DNA of 64,000 nucleotides from Flavobacterium ovatum (GCF_040703125.1 NZ_CP160035.1:4185486-4249485); one strand, 5' to 3'. Shown: positions 25,208-33,625, numbered from the stretch's first letter. Program-made: numbers and translations. Notes: generated from the sequence alone by a model not told the origin.

Positions 25208-25258
25208 TATAATATTATTATTTTATTAAAACACTAAAAAACACCGCTACTAAGTTAA

Positions 25259-26917
25259 TTAATCTTCTTGAAAAGTATTTTGAATACTTTGCTTTTTTAT
25301 TAGTTGACGTTTAGCCACATCATACTCGTGTTCTAAGGTTACATGATTTGTCGCATTAGTTGAGTTCTCTAAATCATAAGCGTCTTTAAACCCTTTTAAC
25401 TTCACCTTAATATTTTCTTCTTTACCACGTATCTCCTTAAACTCCTCAATTAAATCTAAAATATCATGAGCTATATAAACAGTATCAGAGGCATTAATTA
25501 TTACATTAGAATTTTCAGGAATATTGTTTAACGTTGATTTAATAGCCGCTTTGTTTAGAAAAGATACCTCTTGAGCTAAATCAATATGAATAACATCACC
25601 ATCTACATATTCCTCTTTCTTAAAACTATAAGCTCTTTTAAGATTCCCTCTTAAAATAAAAATTATACTAATCACCATTCCTAGCATTACTCCTTTTAGC
25701 AAATCAGTTGCTACAACTGCAACAAGTGTCGCTATAAATGGAATAAATTGGTACTTTCCTTTTTCCCAAAAATGTTTAATAGTAGCAGGTTTAGCTAACT
25801 TATACCCTACTAATATTAAAATAGTCGCTAAAGTTGCAAGTGGAATTTTATTCAATAGAACTGGAACTATTAATACACTTAATAGTAATAACACTCCATG
25901 AATGATAGTAGACATTTTTGATTTAGCCCCAGCATTATTATTAGCCGAAGAACGCACAACCACTGATGTCATAGGCAAACCACCTAAAAGCGAACTTATC
26001 ATATTACCAATTCCTTGTGCTTTTAACTCAACATTTGTATTGGTATATCTTTTTTGCACATCCATTCTATCTGCTGCTTCAATACACAACAAAGTTTCAA
26101 TAGAAGCAACAATAGCAATAGTTAAACCTGTAACCCAAACTTTAGGATTTGTTATTCCAGCAAAATTAGGCGTAACTATAATAGCTTTAAATTCATCAAA
26201 AGATGTTGGAACGGGTAAAGAAACCAAATGATTAGCAGAAATGGCCAAACTACTTCCTGTGGCTATAAAAACTTCGTTTAAAATAATACCCGATGTAACA
26301 GCAATCAAAGCACCTGGAATTAATTTCAATTTTTTCAAAAAAGAAAATTTATCCCATGAGATAAGTATTACCAAGGAAACTACAGTAATAACTACTGCTC
26401 CCAATTGAATATGATTAAAAACCTCGAATAGAGAAGAAAAAGAATTATCTCCATTATTTTGAATAAATGATTGATCTCCTTCAAAATCGGCGTCATATCC
26501 AAAAGCATGAGGAATTTGTTTTAAAATAATAATAACCCCAATACCCGCTAACATTCCTTCAATAACATTGGTCGGAAAATAATTAGAGATACTCCCCGCT
26601 TTTATAAACCCAAGCGCTAATTGAATCAATCCTGCGATAAAAACTGCAGTTAAAAAAATATCAAAAGCCCCAAAATCAGTAATAGCGGTTAGTATAATTG
26701 CAGTTAAACCAGCTGCAGGACCTGAAACACTAATATGAGATTGACTTAAATACCCAACCACAAGACCCCCAATAATTCCGGAAATAATTCCGGAAAACAA
26801 AGGCGCTCCTGAAGCCATCGCAATTCCTAAACATAATGGCAACGCCACTAAGAAAACAACCAAACCTGAAGCGAAATCTGACTTAAGGTTGGCAAAAAGA
26901 TTAATTTTTTTTGACAT
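25259..26917 (-). CDS. SulP family anion transporter with STAS domain
   Basis: A 552-residue inner-membrane transporter. Residues 12-430 form the hydrophobic core with the conserved opening DFASGLVVFLVALPLCLGIAM. The first repeat contains SGPAAGLTAIIL, a classic SulP signature. Residues 440-530 form a cytoplasmic STAS domain. SulP proteins exchange sulfate, bicarbonate, chloride or similar anions. The nearby carbonic anhydrase gene favours bicarbonate (as in BicA-like proteins), which is inference from context. It is probably cotranscribed with the carbonic anhydrase, and the small membrane protein gene at 27001-27288 lies upstream. Confidence 0.92.
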   Translation of the reverse strand: MSKKINLFANLKSDFASGLVVFLVALPLCLGIAMASGAPLFSGIISGIIGGLVVGYLSQSHISVSGPAAGLTAIILTAITDFGAFDIFLTAVFIAGLIQLALGFIKAGSISNYFPTNVIEGMLAGIGVIIILKQIPHAFGYDADFEGDQSFIQNNGDNSFSSLFEVFNHIQLGAVVITVVSLVILISWDKFSFLKKLKLIPGALIAVTSGIILNEVFIATGSSLAISANHLVSLPVPTSFDEFKAIIVTPNFAGITNPKVWVTGLTIAIVASIETLLCIEAADRMDVQKRYTNTNVELKAQGIGNMISSLLGGLPMTSVVVRSSANNNAGAKSKMSTIIHGVLLLLSVLIVPVLLNKIPLATLATILILVGYKLAKPATIKHFWEKGKYQFIPFIATLVAVVATDLLKGVMLGMVISIIFILRGNLKRAYSFKKEEYVDGDVIHIDLAQEVSFLNKAAIKSTLNNIPENSNVIINASDTVYIAHDILDLIEEFKEIRGKEENIKVKLKGFKDAYDLENSTNATNHVTLEHEYDVAKRQLIKKQSIQNTFQED

Positions 26918-27000
26918 AATACTTTATAAATTATTAAACATAAAAAACAACTGCATAATTAATTATTTGCAGCCATTTTGAAATTAAAAAATCGAATGTA

Positions 27001-27288
27001 TTATATAAAATCTGGTGGAGGTGAAAAAATTCTAGATGAAACATTATCGTGTTTAGATAAATTTTCTGAAAGAATCAAACTGGACTTAGTTGTCTTTAAA
27101 AGTAAAAAATCTTGAGACAATACATTTGTATAAGCAAAAACTTTTACCTCTTTACTATGCGAATGTTCTTCTTCAGAGAATTTATAGAACATAGAAACAT
27201 CGCATTGCTTTTCTATTAACGTTATTATTGTAGGCGTTATTAAAAAGGTTACAAATAAGAAAAATAAAAGTCTAGCGATTAATTTCAT
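27001..27288 (-). CDS. Small predicted exported/membrane-anchored protein
   Basis: A 95-residue protein I do not recognise as a named family. It begins with a clear hydrophobic segment (LIARLLFFLFVTFLITPTII, residues 3-22) that could be a signal peptide or membrane anchor. A hydrophilic region follows, with one cysteine (C29) and a His/Glu-rich patch (EEEHSHSKEV) that might bind metal. The end reads IFSPPPDFI. It lies 83 bp upstream of the SulP gene on the same strand, so it could be cotranscribed with the SulP and carbonic anhydrase genes. No function can be given. Confidence 0.6.
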   Translation of the reverse strand: MKLIARLLFFLFVTFLITPTIITLIEKQCDVSMFYKFSEEEHSHSKEVKVFAYTNVLSQDFLLLKTTKSSLILSENLSKHDNVSSRIFSPPPDFI

Positions 27289-27416
27289 AAATACAAAAAT
27301 AGACTTATTCTAAAAAATAAGAGCTATTTTTTGTAAAATTAAAAAATAATTAACATTATTAATATGTTTTTAACTCTAGACTTCCATTAATTAAATTCTT
27401 ATTATAATCGAACCAA

Positions 27417-27890
27417 TTATTCAGACAACCATGCTTTCATCATCCAAATGGTCTTTTCTTGTTCTGCTATAAAATCACTCATCATCGAGTTAGTCCCTTC
27501 ATCATTAATACTAGATGAATCCTCTAAAATTTTACGCTCCAACTTTAACAATTCTGTTAATGAAGCTACAATTAGCTGAACCGATTTTTCATCATTTGAT
27601 ATATTTTTACCAACTGCAATAACCGAATTCTTCATGTAATCTTCAAAAGTATGCAACGGAGTACCCTCTAAGGTCAATATACGTTCAGCAATACTATCTA
27701 TTTTTAATTGAGAATCATTGTATAATTCTTCAAATTTTACATGAAGATCAAAAAAACGTTTCCCTTTTATATTCCAATGTAATCCCCTTAAATTTTGATA
27801 ATAAATCTGAAAATTAGACAATAAAACATTTAAACTTCCTACCATTACAACTGATTCCTGAACAGCTAATCCTATGCTATTTGTTTTCAT
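27417..27890 (-). CDS. dps: Dps/ferritin-like DNA-protecting protein
   Basis: A 157-residue ferritin-like four-helix-bundle protein that oxidises Fe2+ with peroxide and stores the iron, protecting DNA under oxidative stress. The ferroxidase ligands at the dimer interface are visible in RGLHWNIKG (His) and DLHVKFEELYND (Asp/Glu). A longer frame runs to 28001, but it crosses the divergent oxyR start, and the ATG at 27890 (MKTNSIGLAV) begins the conserved fold. Divergent transcription from oxyR, with a palindromic site in the shared gap, strongly suggests control by OxyR. Confidence 0.92.
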   Translation of the reverse strand: MKTNSIGLAVQESVVMVGSLNVLLSNFQIYYQNLRGLHWNIKGKRFFDLHVKFEELYNDSQLKIDSIAERILTLEGTPLHTFEDYMKNSVIAVGKNISNDEKSVQLIVASLTELLKLERKILEDSSSINDEGTNSMMSDFIAEQEKTIWMMKAWLSE

Positions 27891-27956
27891 AATTACTCTA
27901 TTTTTATTTATACATACAAAAGTACCAACAAAAGCAAAAAATAAACTATAAATTAA

Positions 27957-27996
27957 ATTGATAGTTTTTATCTTTGCATCAAAAAATACTATCAAT
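27957..27996. promoter_or_regulatory. Candidate OxyR operator (ATTGATAG...CTATCAAT) overlapping the oxyR promoter
   Basis: A perfect 8-bp inverted repeat, ATTGATAG (27957-27964) and CTATCAAT (27989-27996), has 24 bp between its arms. Another CTAT lies at 27946. The classical OxyR site is built of ATAG/CTAT units, and the site spans the oxyR -7 element (TATCTTTG, 27969-27976) and start codon, which would give autorepression and shared control of dps. Binding is inference. Confidence 0.6.
27969..27976 (+). promoter_or_regulatory. -7 element of oxyR
   Basis: TATCTTTG, exact match to TAnnTTTG, 18 bp before the ATG at 27995. Confidence 0.55.
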
Positions 27997-28936
27997 GACA
28001 ATTACCCAACTCAAATATGTTCTTGCAGTTGCTGAACATAAAAACTTCACCCTTGCTGCTGAAAAATGTTTTGTAACCCAACCAACGTTGAGTATGCAAA
28101 TTCAAAAAATTGAAGAAGAATTAAGTATCACTATTTTTGATCGATCCAAAAAACCGATTCAGTTAACTGATATTGGTCAAAAAATAGTGAACCAAGCTAA
28201 AAATATTGTAAACGAAGCTGATCGTATTCAAGATATAGTAGAACAACAAAAAGGTTTTATAGGTGGCGAATTTAGACTCGGTATCATCCCAACCATTATG
28301 CCTACTTTACTTCCAATGTTTTTATCTAATTTCATTAAAAAATATCCTAAAGTAAAACTCATCATTGAAGAGCTAAATACAGAAGAAATAATCACAAAAC
28401 TTAATAACGGGCATCTTGATGCAGCTATTGCAGCTACCCCATTAATGGAAGAAAAAATTAAGGAAATCGTCTTGTATTTCGAACCCTTTGTTGCTTATAT
28501 TCCAGAAAATCACGAGCATTTTCAGAAAAAAGAAATTGAAGTAGCTGACTTAAACTTAGACGAAATCTTATTACTTCAAGACGGTCACTGTTTTAGAGAC
28601 GGAATATTGAATTTGTGTAAAAACAACAAAAACAACGATACAAATCGTTTTCAAATTGAAAGTGGAAGTTTTGAAACTCTAATTAAACTAGCGGATGAAG
28701 GCTTAGGCACGACTTTATTGCCATACTTGCATACATTAGACTTAAAGGATACTGATAAAATAAAACTTCGCCATTTTGCAGAACCAAAACCCGCTAGAGA
28801 AGTCAGTCTTATATACCCCAAAAGTGAGCTCAAAATCCAAATTATTGATGCCTTACGAAGTACTATTACAGGAGTAATAAAAGGAGCAATTGTTTTTCAA
28901 AATGTACAAATAATTAGCCCTTTACAAAAGAAATAA
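27995..28936 (+). CDS. oxyR: Hydrogen-peroxide-sensing LysR-type regulator OxyR
   Basis: A 313-residue LysR-family activator. The winged HTH (residues 1-60, MTITQLKYVLAVAEHKNFTL) is followed by the periplasmic-binding-protein-like sensor fold. The peroxide-sensing pair is present: DGHCFRDGILNLC has C199 and C208 in the same spacing and numbering as E. coli OxyR. A frame extending to 27974 would start in the promoter, so the ATG at 27995 is chosen. It is divergent from dps, its expected target. The cysteine pair makes the OxyR call firm rather than a generic LysR call. Confidence 0.95.
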   Translation: MTITQLKYVLAVAEHKNFTLAAEKCFVTQPTLSMQIQKIEEELSITIFDRSKKPIQLTDIGQKIVNQAKNIVNEADRIQDIVEQQKGFIGGEFRLGIIPTIMPTLLPMFLSNFIKKYPKVKLIIEELNTEEIITKLNNGHLDAAIAATPLMEEKIKEIVLYFEPFVAYIPENHEHFQKKEIEVADLNLDEILLLQDGHCFRDGILNLCKNNKNNDTNRFQIESGSFETLIKLADEGLGTTLLPYLHTLDLKDTDKIKLRHFAEPKPAREVSLIYPKSELKIQIIDALRSTITGVIKGAIVFQNVQIISPLQKK

Positions 28937-28943
28937 TATAACA

Positions 28944-28972
28944 AAAGGAACTCTTACAACAAGGGTTCCTTT
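28944..28972. terminator. Hairpin between oxyR and the 65-residue protein gene
   Basis: AAAGGAACTCTT and AAGGGTTCCTTT pair with a single G-U, loop ACAAC. The hairpin lies between convergent genes, although the T tract is short. Confidence 0.55.
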
Positions 28973-28994
28973 AAGATTGGGGCAAATAGGGAAA

Positions 28995-29192
28995 CTAGTC
29001 ATTTACAACATAGAGACATTCTTTCAAAACTGGCTTCTCATTAGTATAATACAAAAGCCAATTTTTTAAATGCTCAATTTCATAAGGCAATAAATTTCTA
29101 ACTGCTTTTTTAAGTTCTTTTATAAAAAGATCTGGGCTAAAGCTTACTCTTTCGAGTACCTCTTTTGTGTAATCATAAATCATTCTAGACAT
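28995..29192 (-). CDS. Small conserved protein, paralogue of the 29621-29821 product
   Basis: A 65-residue, mostly helical acidic/basic protein starting MSRMIYDYTKEVLERVSFSP, without transmembrane segment or known motif. An ungapped comparison with the 66-residue product of 29621-29821 shows about 39 of 65 identical residues. Shared blocks are DYTK, LERVSF, LLP, KNWL/KEWL and KECL/KQCL, with one conserved cysteine near the end. The high similarity of two short genes in the same orientation supports real, selected coding sequence. Function unknown. Confidence 0.7.
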   Translation of the reverse strand: MSRMIYDYTKEVLERVSFSPDLFIKELKKAVRNLLPYEIEHLKNWLLYYTNEKPVLKECLYVVND

Positions 29193-29396
29193 AACAAATA
29201 GGTTTTAAAAGATTATTTATTTTACTCAAATCAAATCTAGAAAATTCTCTCCAAAAACAACGATAAAAAACAAAAATAAACGATTAAATACATACATCGC
29301 TTTTTAAAGTAAGTTTTTTAATACTTAAAATATAAACAAAAACAAGTCATAAATTAAATATTACACTTCATTTTAAGGAACTAAACCACTACTCCT

Positions 29397-29579
29397 TAGA
29401 TTTGGTTGGCAGACTTAAAGTCTGCAAGGATGAATTACAAAAAAAAGAAAATCAGCCACTGATTAAATTGATTTCCACAGATTAAATCCTTCTAATTCAA
29501 ATAATCTGTAGCAAAACGTTTTTAGAAGCTAAAGTAAAATGCACTAAAGCACATCGTTTTAACTATAATTTGAGACCAA
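29397..29579 (+). repeat. Dispersed ~182-bp intergenic repeat, copy B
   Basis: Near-identical to copy A at 3674-3855, with both ends and internal blocks matching. It lies between the two tandem small paralogous genes and fills much of the 428-bp gap. No terminal inverted repeat or open frame is visible. Confidence 0.85.
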
Positions 29580-29594
29580 TAAAACCATAAAAAA

Positions 29595-29620
29595 AAAGGA
29601 GCCTAATAAAGGCTCCTTTT
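29595..29620 (-). terminator. Terminator of the 66-residue protein gene
   Basis: AAAAGGAGCC (29595-29604) pairs with GGCTCCTTTT (29611-29620). On the minus strand a run of T follows. The hairpin directly abuts the stop codon of the 29621-29821 gene. Confidence 0.75.
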
Positions 29621-29821
29621 CTATATCGTTTCAACAATTAGCAAACATTGTTTTAATTCAGGTTTTTCTACAATAAACTCAAACAACCATTCTTTTAATT
29701 GTTCCAGTTCAAAAGGCAACAATGTCCTAACTGCTTTTTCTAATTCTTTACAAAATAATAACGGATCAAAGCTTACTCTTTCTAAAATAGATTTAGTGTA
29801 ATCAAACATTACTTTAGACAT
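29621..29821 (-). CDS. Small conserved protein, paralogue of the 28995-29192 product
   Basis: A 66-residue protein starting MSKVMFDYTKSILERVSFDP, with the same motif order as its neighbour (about 60% identity over the full length by eye). It is predicted to be soluble and helical, and carries two cysteines (C24 and one near the end). The two genes are tandem copies on the same strand, separated by repeat copy B and a terminator, so each is probably its own transcript. No known domain. The duplication followed by sequence divergence suggests related but not identical roles. Confidence 0.72.
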   Translation of the reverse strand: MSKVMFDYTKSILERVSFDPLLFCKELEKAVRTLLPFELEQLKEWLFEFIVEKPELKQCLLIVETI

Positions 29822-29944
29822 AATTTTAGGAGTTTTAAGTTTACAATTTAATTTTAAATCGTTAGTAAAAATACATTATTTGACAATACTTCATTAAAAT
29901 TTTAACACTATTTTTTCAATTAACGGTGTTAACAACCGAATCTT

Positions 29945-30607
29945 CTACAACTTTCTAGCACGAAACATCTCTCGCTTACCCGGAGGACCTGCTAATTTTT
30001 CCACACTAAAACCCACTTCAATCATACTTCTTTTTACGACACCTCTAGCTGCATAAGTAACCAAAACACCATTGTTTTTCAAAGAAGTATACATCTTTTG
30101 AAAAATTTCTGTACTCCATAATTCGGGTTGTACTCTGTAACCAAAAGCATCAAAATAAATCAAATCATATTTTTCAATATCATCAATTTCTTGAAAAAGT
30201 TGTTTACGCTTTGTCAAAACAAATGAATTTTCAATGTTTATTTCTTCACCCCAAGCCGATTGATGCATGGTATTAAAAATAGAAGAGTAATCGTGAGCTT
30301 TCAATTCTTCTACATAATTCATAGATGTTAATTCCTCCGAAGATATAGGATAAGCCTCCACACCGGTGTAATCAATCTTTTGTTGCAACCTTTTACTTTC
30401 TATAAAAGTTATGAATGCATTTAGCCCTGTCCCAAAGCCAATTTCTAGAATAGATACATTTTTATTTTCGAATAATGCCAATCCATTTTTTATAAAAACA
30501 TGCTGCGCTTCTTGAATCGCTCCATGTTTTGAATGATAACTTTCATTCCATTCCTTAATATGAATTGTCGTGGAACCGTCAAGGGTCTGTATAATTTCTC
30601 TCTCCAA
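29945..30607 (-). CDS. mnmD: tRNA 5-methylaminomethyl-2-thiouridine methyltransferase MnmD
   Basis: A 220-residue SAM-dependent methyltransferase that carries out the last methylation of the mnm5s2U wobble base in certain tRNAs. It corresponds to the methyltransferase half of the fused MnmC of gamma-proteobacteria, here without the FAD oxidase half. ILEIGFGTGLNAFITF is the SAM-binding motif I, and LIYFDAFGYRVQPELWS is the conserved DAF..(Q)PELW block specific to MnmD. ARGVVKRSMIEVGFSVEKLAGPPGKREM is the typical end of the fold, split here for description. Single-domain MnmD is usual in Bacteroidota. Confidence 0.93.
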   Translation of the reverse strand: MEREIIQTLDGSTTIHIKEWNESYHSKHGAIQEAQHVFIKNGLALFENKNVSILEIGFGTGLNAFITFIESKRLQQKIDYTGVEAYPISSEELTSMNYVEELKAHDYSSIFNTMHQSAWGEEINIENSFVLTKRKQLFQEIDDIEKYDLIYFDAFGYRVQPELWSTEIFQKMYTSLKNNGVLVTYAARGVVKRSMIEVGFSVEKLAGPPGKREMFRARKL

Positions 30608-30815
30608 AATTGTAAATTAATTAATTTGCAGTGTCTCTAAATGAGATACGCCTCAAAAATAACCAAAACAAAAACACATAATTGAAAAAAAACTGAATAT
30701 TTTATCTATTCTTTATAAATACTCTATGATTATTAAAAAAATTTAAAAAATAAATAATTAACAATTTATTACCATATTTAATAACATAATCACACCCTTT
30801 TTAGTCTTTTTTACT

Positions 30816-30823
30816 TAATTTTG
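30816..30823 (+). promoter_or_regulatory. -7 element of ilvE
   Basis: TAATTTTG matches TAnnTTTG and lies 90 bp before the ATG at 30914, giving a leader of about 85 nt. No leader peptide or clear attenuator is visible. The rest of the 306-bp gap (30608-30913) is plain A+T-rich sequence. Confidence 0.5.
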
Positions 30824-30913
30824 CTATCAATTGAAGTGCCTTATGATTTAAAGATAGATTTTATACCCTAAGTGATTCACTTTTAAAAAAATAAAACAAA
30901 ATATTACCCAATT

Positions 30914-31984
30914 ATGAGTACAACTCAAACTAACAAAATTGAAATAAATAAAGTAGCTACATCTAAAATTAACGATGTTGATTTTGAAAATTTAAGCTTT
31001 GGTTCTGTTTTTACAGATCATTTATTAGAGTGTGATTTTACAAATGGTGAGTGGCAAAAACCGGTCATTAAGCCATACGCACCTTTTTTGTTAGATCCTT
31101 CTGCTCGTGTTTTTCATTACGGCCAAGCCATCTTTGAAGGCATGAAAGCCTACAAAGACGAACAAGATTCTATCTGGCTTTTTAGACCTGATGAAAACTT
31201 TCATCGTTTCAACTCTTCAGCAGTTCGTATGGCAATGCCTGAAGTTCCTGAAGAAGTTTTCATGGACGGACTTAATGAACTATTAAAAATAGACCACGAA
31301 TGGATCAAAAAAGGTTTAGGAAACACATTATACATTAGACCTTTCTTGATTGCTACAGGACACGGTGTTGTTGCTAATCCGTCTGATGATTATAAATTCA
31401 TGATTATTCTATCACCTGCTAAAGCCTATTATTCAGGTGAAGTAAAAGTATTAATTGCGGAACATTATAGTCGTGCTGCTAATGGTGGTATTGGTGCTGC
31501 AAAAACTGCTGGTAATTATGCTGGACAATTTTACCCAACTAATTTGGCTAATAAAGAAGGATTCCAACAAATAATCTGGACTGATGATGCCACGCATACT
31601 AAACTAGAGGAAGCAGGTACAATGAATGTATTCTTCAGAATCAACGATACTTTATACACCGCTCCAGTAAGCGAAAGAATTCTTGACGGTGTAACCAGAA
31701 AGAGTTTAATTGATATGGCAAAGAAAGAAGGAATCAAGCTTGAAGTTCGACCAGTATTAGTAGCTGAACTTATCGAGGCAGCTAAAAACGGATCTTTAAA
31801 AGAAATCTTTGGTGCAGGTACAGCTGCTGTTATAAGTCCTATTTCAGGATTCTCATACAGAAAAGAGTATTTTGAATTACCCAAAATTACTGACTCAATT
31901 GCACTACAACTAAAAGATAAATTGACTAACATTCAACACAAACTTGCCGAAGACAGTTTCGGTTGGACTGTAAAAGTATCTTAG
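30914..31984 (+). CDS. ilvE: Branched-chain amino acid aminotransferase
   Basis: A PLP-dependent fold type IV (class IV) transaminase, 356 residues, that makes and breaks leucine, isoleucine and valine with 2-oxoglutarate/glutamate. Conserved blocks: GQAIFEGMKAYK, RFNSSAVRMAMP, LYIRPFLIATG, GAAKTAGNYAGQ (which carries the Schiff-base lysine) and EAGTMNVFF, the class IV EAGTmN signature. The length and the C-terminal GTAAVISPISGF block match the long (eukaryote-like) BCAT subtype common in Bacteroidota. It is a single gene with its own promoter and terminator. Confidence 0.96.
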   Translation: MSTTQTNKIEINKVATSKINDVDFENLSFGSVFTDHLLECDFTNGEWQKPVIKPYAPFLLDPSARVFHYGQAIFEGMKAYKDEQDSIWLFRPDENFHRFNSSAVRMAMPEVPEEVFMDGLNELLKIDHEWIKKGLGNTLYIRPFLIATGHGVVANPSDDYKFMIILSPAKAYYSGEVKVLIAEHYSRAANGGIGAAKTAGNYAGQFYPTNLANKEGFQQIIWTDDATHTKLEEAGTMNVFFRINDTLYTAPVSERILDGVTRKSLIDMAKKEGIKLEVRPVLVAELIEAAKNGSLKEIFGAGTAAVISPISGFSYRKEYFELPKITDSIALQLKDKLTNIQHKLAEDSFGWTVKVS

Positions 31985-32001
31985 TTCTATTTTACATCAT
32001 A

Positions 32002-32040
32002 AAAAAAGAGCGATTTTCTAATTGAAAATCGCTCTTTTTT
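32002..32040. terminator. Bidirectional terminator, ilvE / MazG-type gene
   Basis: AAAAAAGAGCGATTTTC (32002-32018) and GAAAATCGCTCTTTTTT (32024-32040) form a perfect 17-bp stem with a 5-base loop between convergent genes. Confidence 0.9.
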
Positions 32041-32425
32041 ATTCGCCTAATATTTTAGAAAAATCAGGTTTAAAGTAATTTGGACCTTTCATCACCTTTC
32101 CATCTTCACGGTAAATTGGGTTTCCATCTTCGTCTAACTTACTCATATTACTTCTCTGAATTTCGTCAAATACCTCTTCTATTTTGTGTTGTAATCCATG
32201 TTCTATAATCGTCCCACAAAGGATATACATCATATCGCCTAGCGCATCGGCAATTTCGACCAAATCATTATTCTTGACCGCTTCTAGATATTCCTCATTT
32301 TCCTCTTTCATTAAATTGTAACGAAGGATTTTCTTTTCTTCGGCAAGATTTGCAATTGGGGATTCACTATGCCCTATCTTAAAGGCAGTATGAAATTCTT
32401 TAACGGAGTCTAATTGTTTACGCAT
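32039..32425 (-). CDS. MazG-like nucleotide pyrophosphohydrolase family protein
   Basis: A 128-residue all-helical NTP pyrophosphatase-like protein of the MazG/PRA-PH superfamily. EENEEYLEAV followed by EIADALGDMMYILCGT is the metal-binding EExxE...ExxDxxxD pattern. The ATG at 32425 (MRKQLDSVKEFHTAF) is preferred over a frame 14 codons longer because the extra residues (LLICFFKYKLNKS) are unlike the family. It may clean up non-canonical nucleotides. The substrate is not established. Its stop codon overlaps the end of the ilvE terminator stem. Confidence 0.85.
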   Translation of the reverse strand: MRKQLDSVKEFHTAFKIGHSESPIANLAEEKKILRYNLMKEENEEYLEAVKNNDLVEIADALGDMMYILCGTIIEHGLQHKIEEVFDEIQRSNMSKLDEDGNPIYREDGKVMKGPNYFKPDFSKILGE

Positions 32426-32483
32426 ACTTTTATTTAACTTATATTTGAAAAAGCAAATTAGCAACAATTTCTATACAATTGCG

Positions 32484-32491
32484 TACTTTTG
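32484..32491 (+). promoter_or_regulatory. -7 element of the small membrane protein gene
   Basis: TACTTTTG matches TAnnTTTG and lies 18 bp before the ATG at 32510. Confidence 0.55.
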
Positions 32492-32509
32492 CCAAAAAAA
32501 ATTAAAACT

Positions 32510-32698
32510 ATGTTTAGTACAGGACAATTAATATTTGCCGCATGTTTTTTTGTTGCTTTTGTCATCGCTGCCATCTATTCTTATCGAAAAGATTTAGCCC
32601 TTCACAAAATATATTACAAAGGAAACTATAAAATTCTCTTGGGGTTCCTAATTTTCATAGGCCTCCTTTTTGTCATCAAAATCTATTTTAAAAGATAA
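32510..32698 (+). CDS. Small membrane protein of unknown function
   Basis: A 62-residue protein with two predicted transmembrane helices: residues 4-22 (TGQLIFAACFFVAFVIAAI) and about 41-58 (LLGFLIFIGLLFVIKIYF). The short basic loop between them (YSYRKDLALHKIYYKGNYK) would be cytoplasmic or periplasmic. The upstream TTG at 32489 is in frame but overlaps the -7 element, so the ATG at 32510 is the better start. It has a good promoter and a terminator. No named family is recognised. Confidence 0.65.
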   Translation: MFSTGQLIFAACFFVAFVIAAIYSYRKDLALHKIYYKGNYKILLGFLIFIGLLFVIKIYFKR

Positions 32699-32710
32699 TA
32701 CAATATAAAA

Positions 32711-32746
32711 AAAGGCTGTTTCAATATCTATTTCTAAACAGCCTTT
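32711..32746. terminator. Bidirectional terminator, small membrane protein gene / PPK2 gene
   Basis: AAAGGCTGTTT (32711-32721) and AAACAGCCTTT (32736-32746) pair perfectly with a 14-base loop, A-rich on the left and T-rich on the right, between convergent genes. Confidence 0.8.
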
Positions 32747-32749
32747 CCT

Positions 32750-33625
32750 TTATTCTTTTAATTGCTCTCGATACATTGCAAAATTCATTTTCACTTTATC
32801 ATCTAGTTCCGGCTCCTTAATATCGGTGTATTTCTGCATTTCTTCCCAAATAATTTTTGCCACAATATAGCGCGCCATGTCCTTATCATCTGACGGTATA
32901 ATGTACCAAGGAGCATGTTCTTTAGCTGTTTTATTTATCGCTTCTTCATAATACTGCATGTATTCATCCCAATGTTCACGTTCCTTCAAATCCCCAGGAG
33001 AAAATTTCCAATGGTGTTCCTCATTTTCCAATCTTCGCAACAACCGTTTGCGTTGCTCCTCTTTACTCATGTGAAAGTAAAACTTTAAAACAATCGTTCC
33101 GTTTTGGCTGATGTGCTTCTCAAAATTATTGATTTGCTCTATCCTATTTTCCCAAAACTGAGGCGTTATATCCTGTACTTTTTCAATTCCCGGTAAATTC
33201 TCATTCAATATATACTCAGGATGCACACGAGTAACCAACACATTTTCATAATGCGTACGGTTAAAGATCGCAAACTTCCCCTTCTCTGGCAAAGCTATAT
33301 AATGGCGCCACAAATAATCGTGTTCCAGCTCTGTCGAGTTCGGTGTTTTAAAACTATGCACTACCACTCCTCTAGCATTACACTCCTTAAAAACCTCTCT
33401 AACCAAACTATCCTTCCCTGAAGTATCCATTCCCTGTAAACAAATCAAAACCCCATAGCGGTTGTGTGCATACATCACATCCTGCAACTCACTCATTTTC
33501 TCCCGCACACCGTCTAATTTATCTTCTTTATCATCATCACTCGCTTTATTATTCAAGTCCGTTGGTAAATCTTTCAGACGTATGGGAGCAGTAACTTTAA
33601 AGTCTTTTGGATCAATTGATTTCAT
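32750..33625 (-). CDS. Polyphosphate kinase 2 family protein
   Basis: A 291-residue P-loop kinase of the PPK2 family that transfers phosphate between polyphosphate and nucleotides. LICLQGMDTSGKDSLVREV is the Walker A region, FNRTHYENVLVTRVHPEY holds the Walker B-like Asp-equivalent and lid start, and RRLENEEHHWKFSPGDLKER is the basic lid that grips polyphosphate. The open frame continues upstream to 33772, but the extra residues (RYRATRGSSCGDLRKK and so on) are a translation of an intergenic repeat element. The ATG at 33625 is the proper start. Whether it acts on NDPs, NMPs or both is not certain. Confidence 0.9.
   Translation of the reverse strand: MKSIDPKDFKVTAPIRLKDLPTDLNNKASDDDKEDKLDGVREKMSELQDVMYAHNRYGVLICLQGMDTSGKDSLVREVFKECNARGVVVHSFKTPNSTELEHDYLWRHYIALPEKGKFAIFNRTHYENVLVTRVHPEYILNENLPGIEKVQDITPQFWENRIEQINNFEKHISQNGTIVLKFYFHMSKEEQRKRLLRRLENEEHHWKFSPGDLKEREHWDEYMQYYEEAINKTAKEHAPWYIIPSDDKDMARYIVAKIIWEEMQKYTDIKEPELDDKVKMNFAMYREQLKE

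Noticed and set aside
27891..28001. Longer dps start overlapping the divergent oxyR gene
   Set aside because: The extension is hydrophobic sequence unlike Dps and would cover the shared promoter; the ATG at 27890 begins the family domain.
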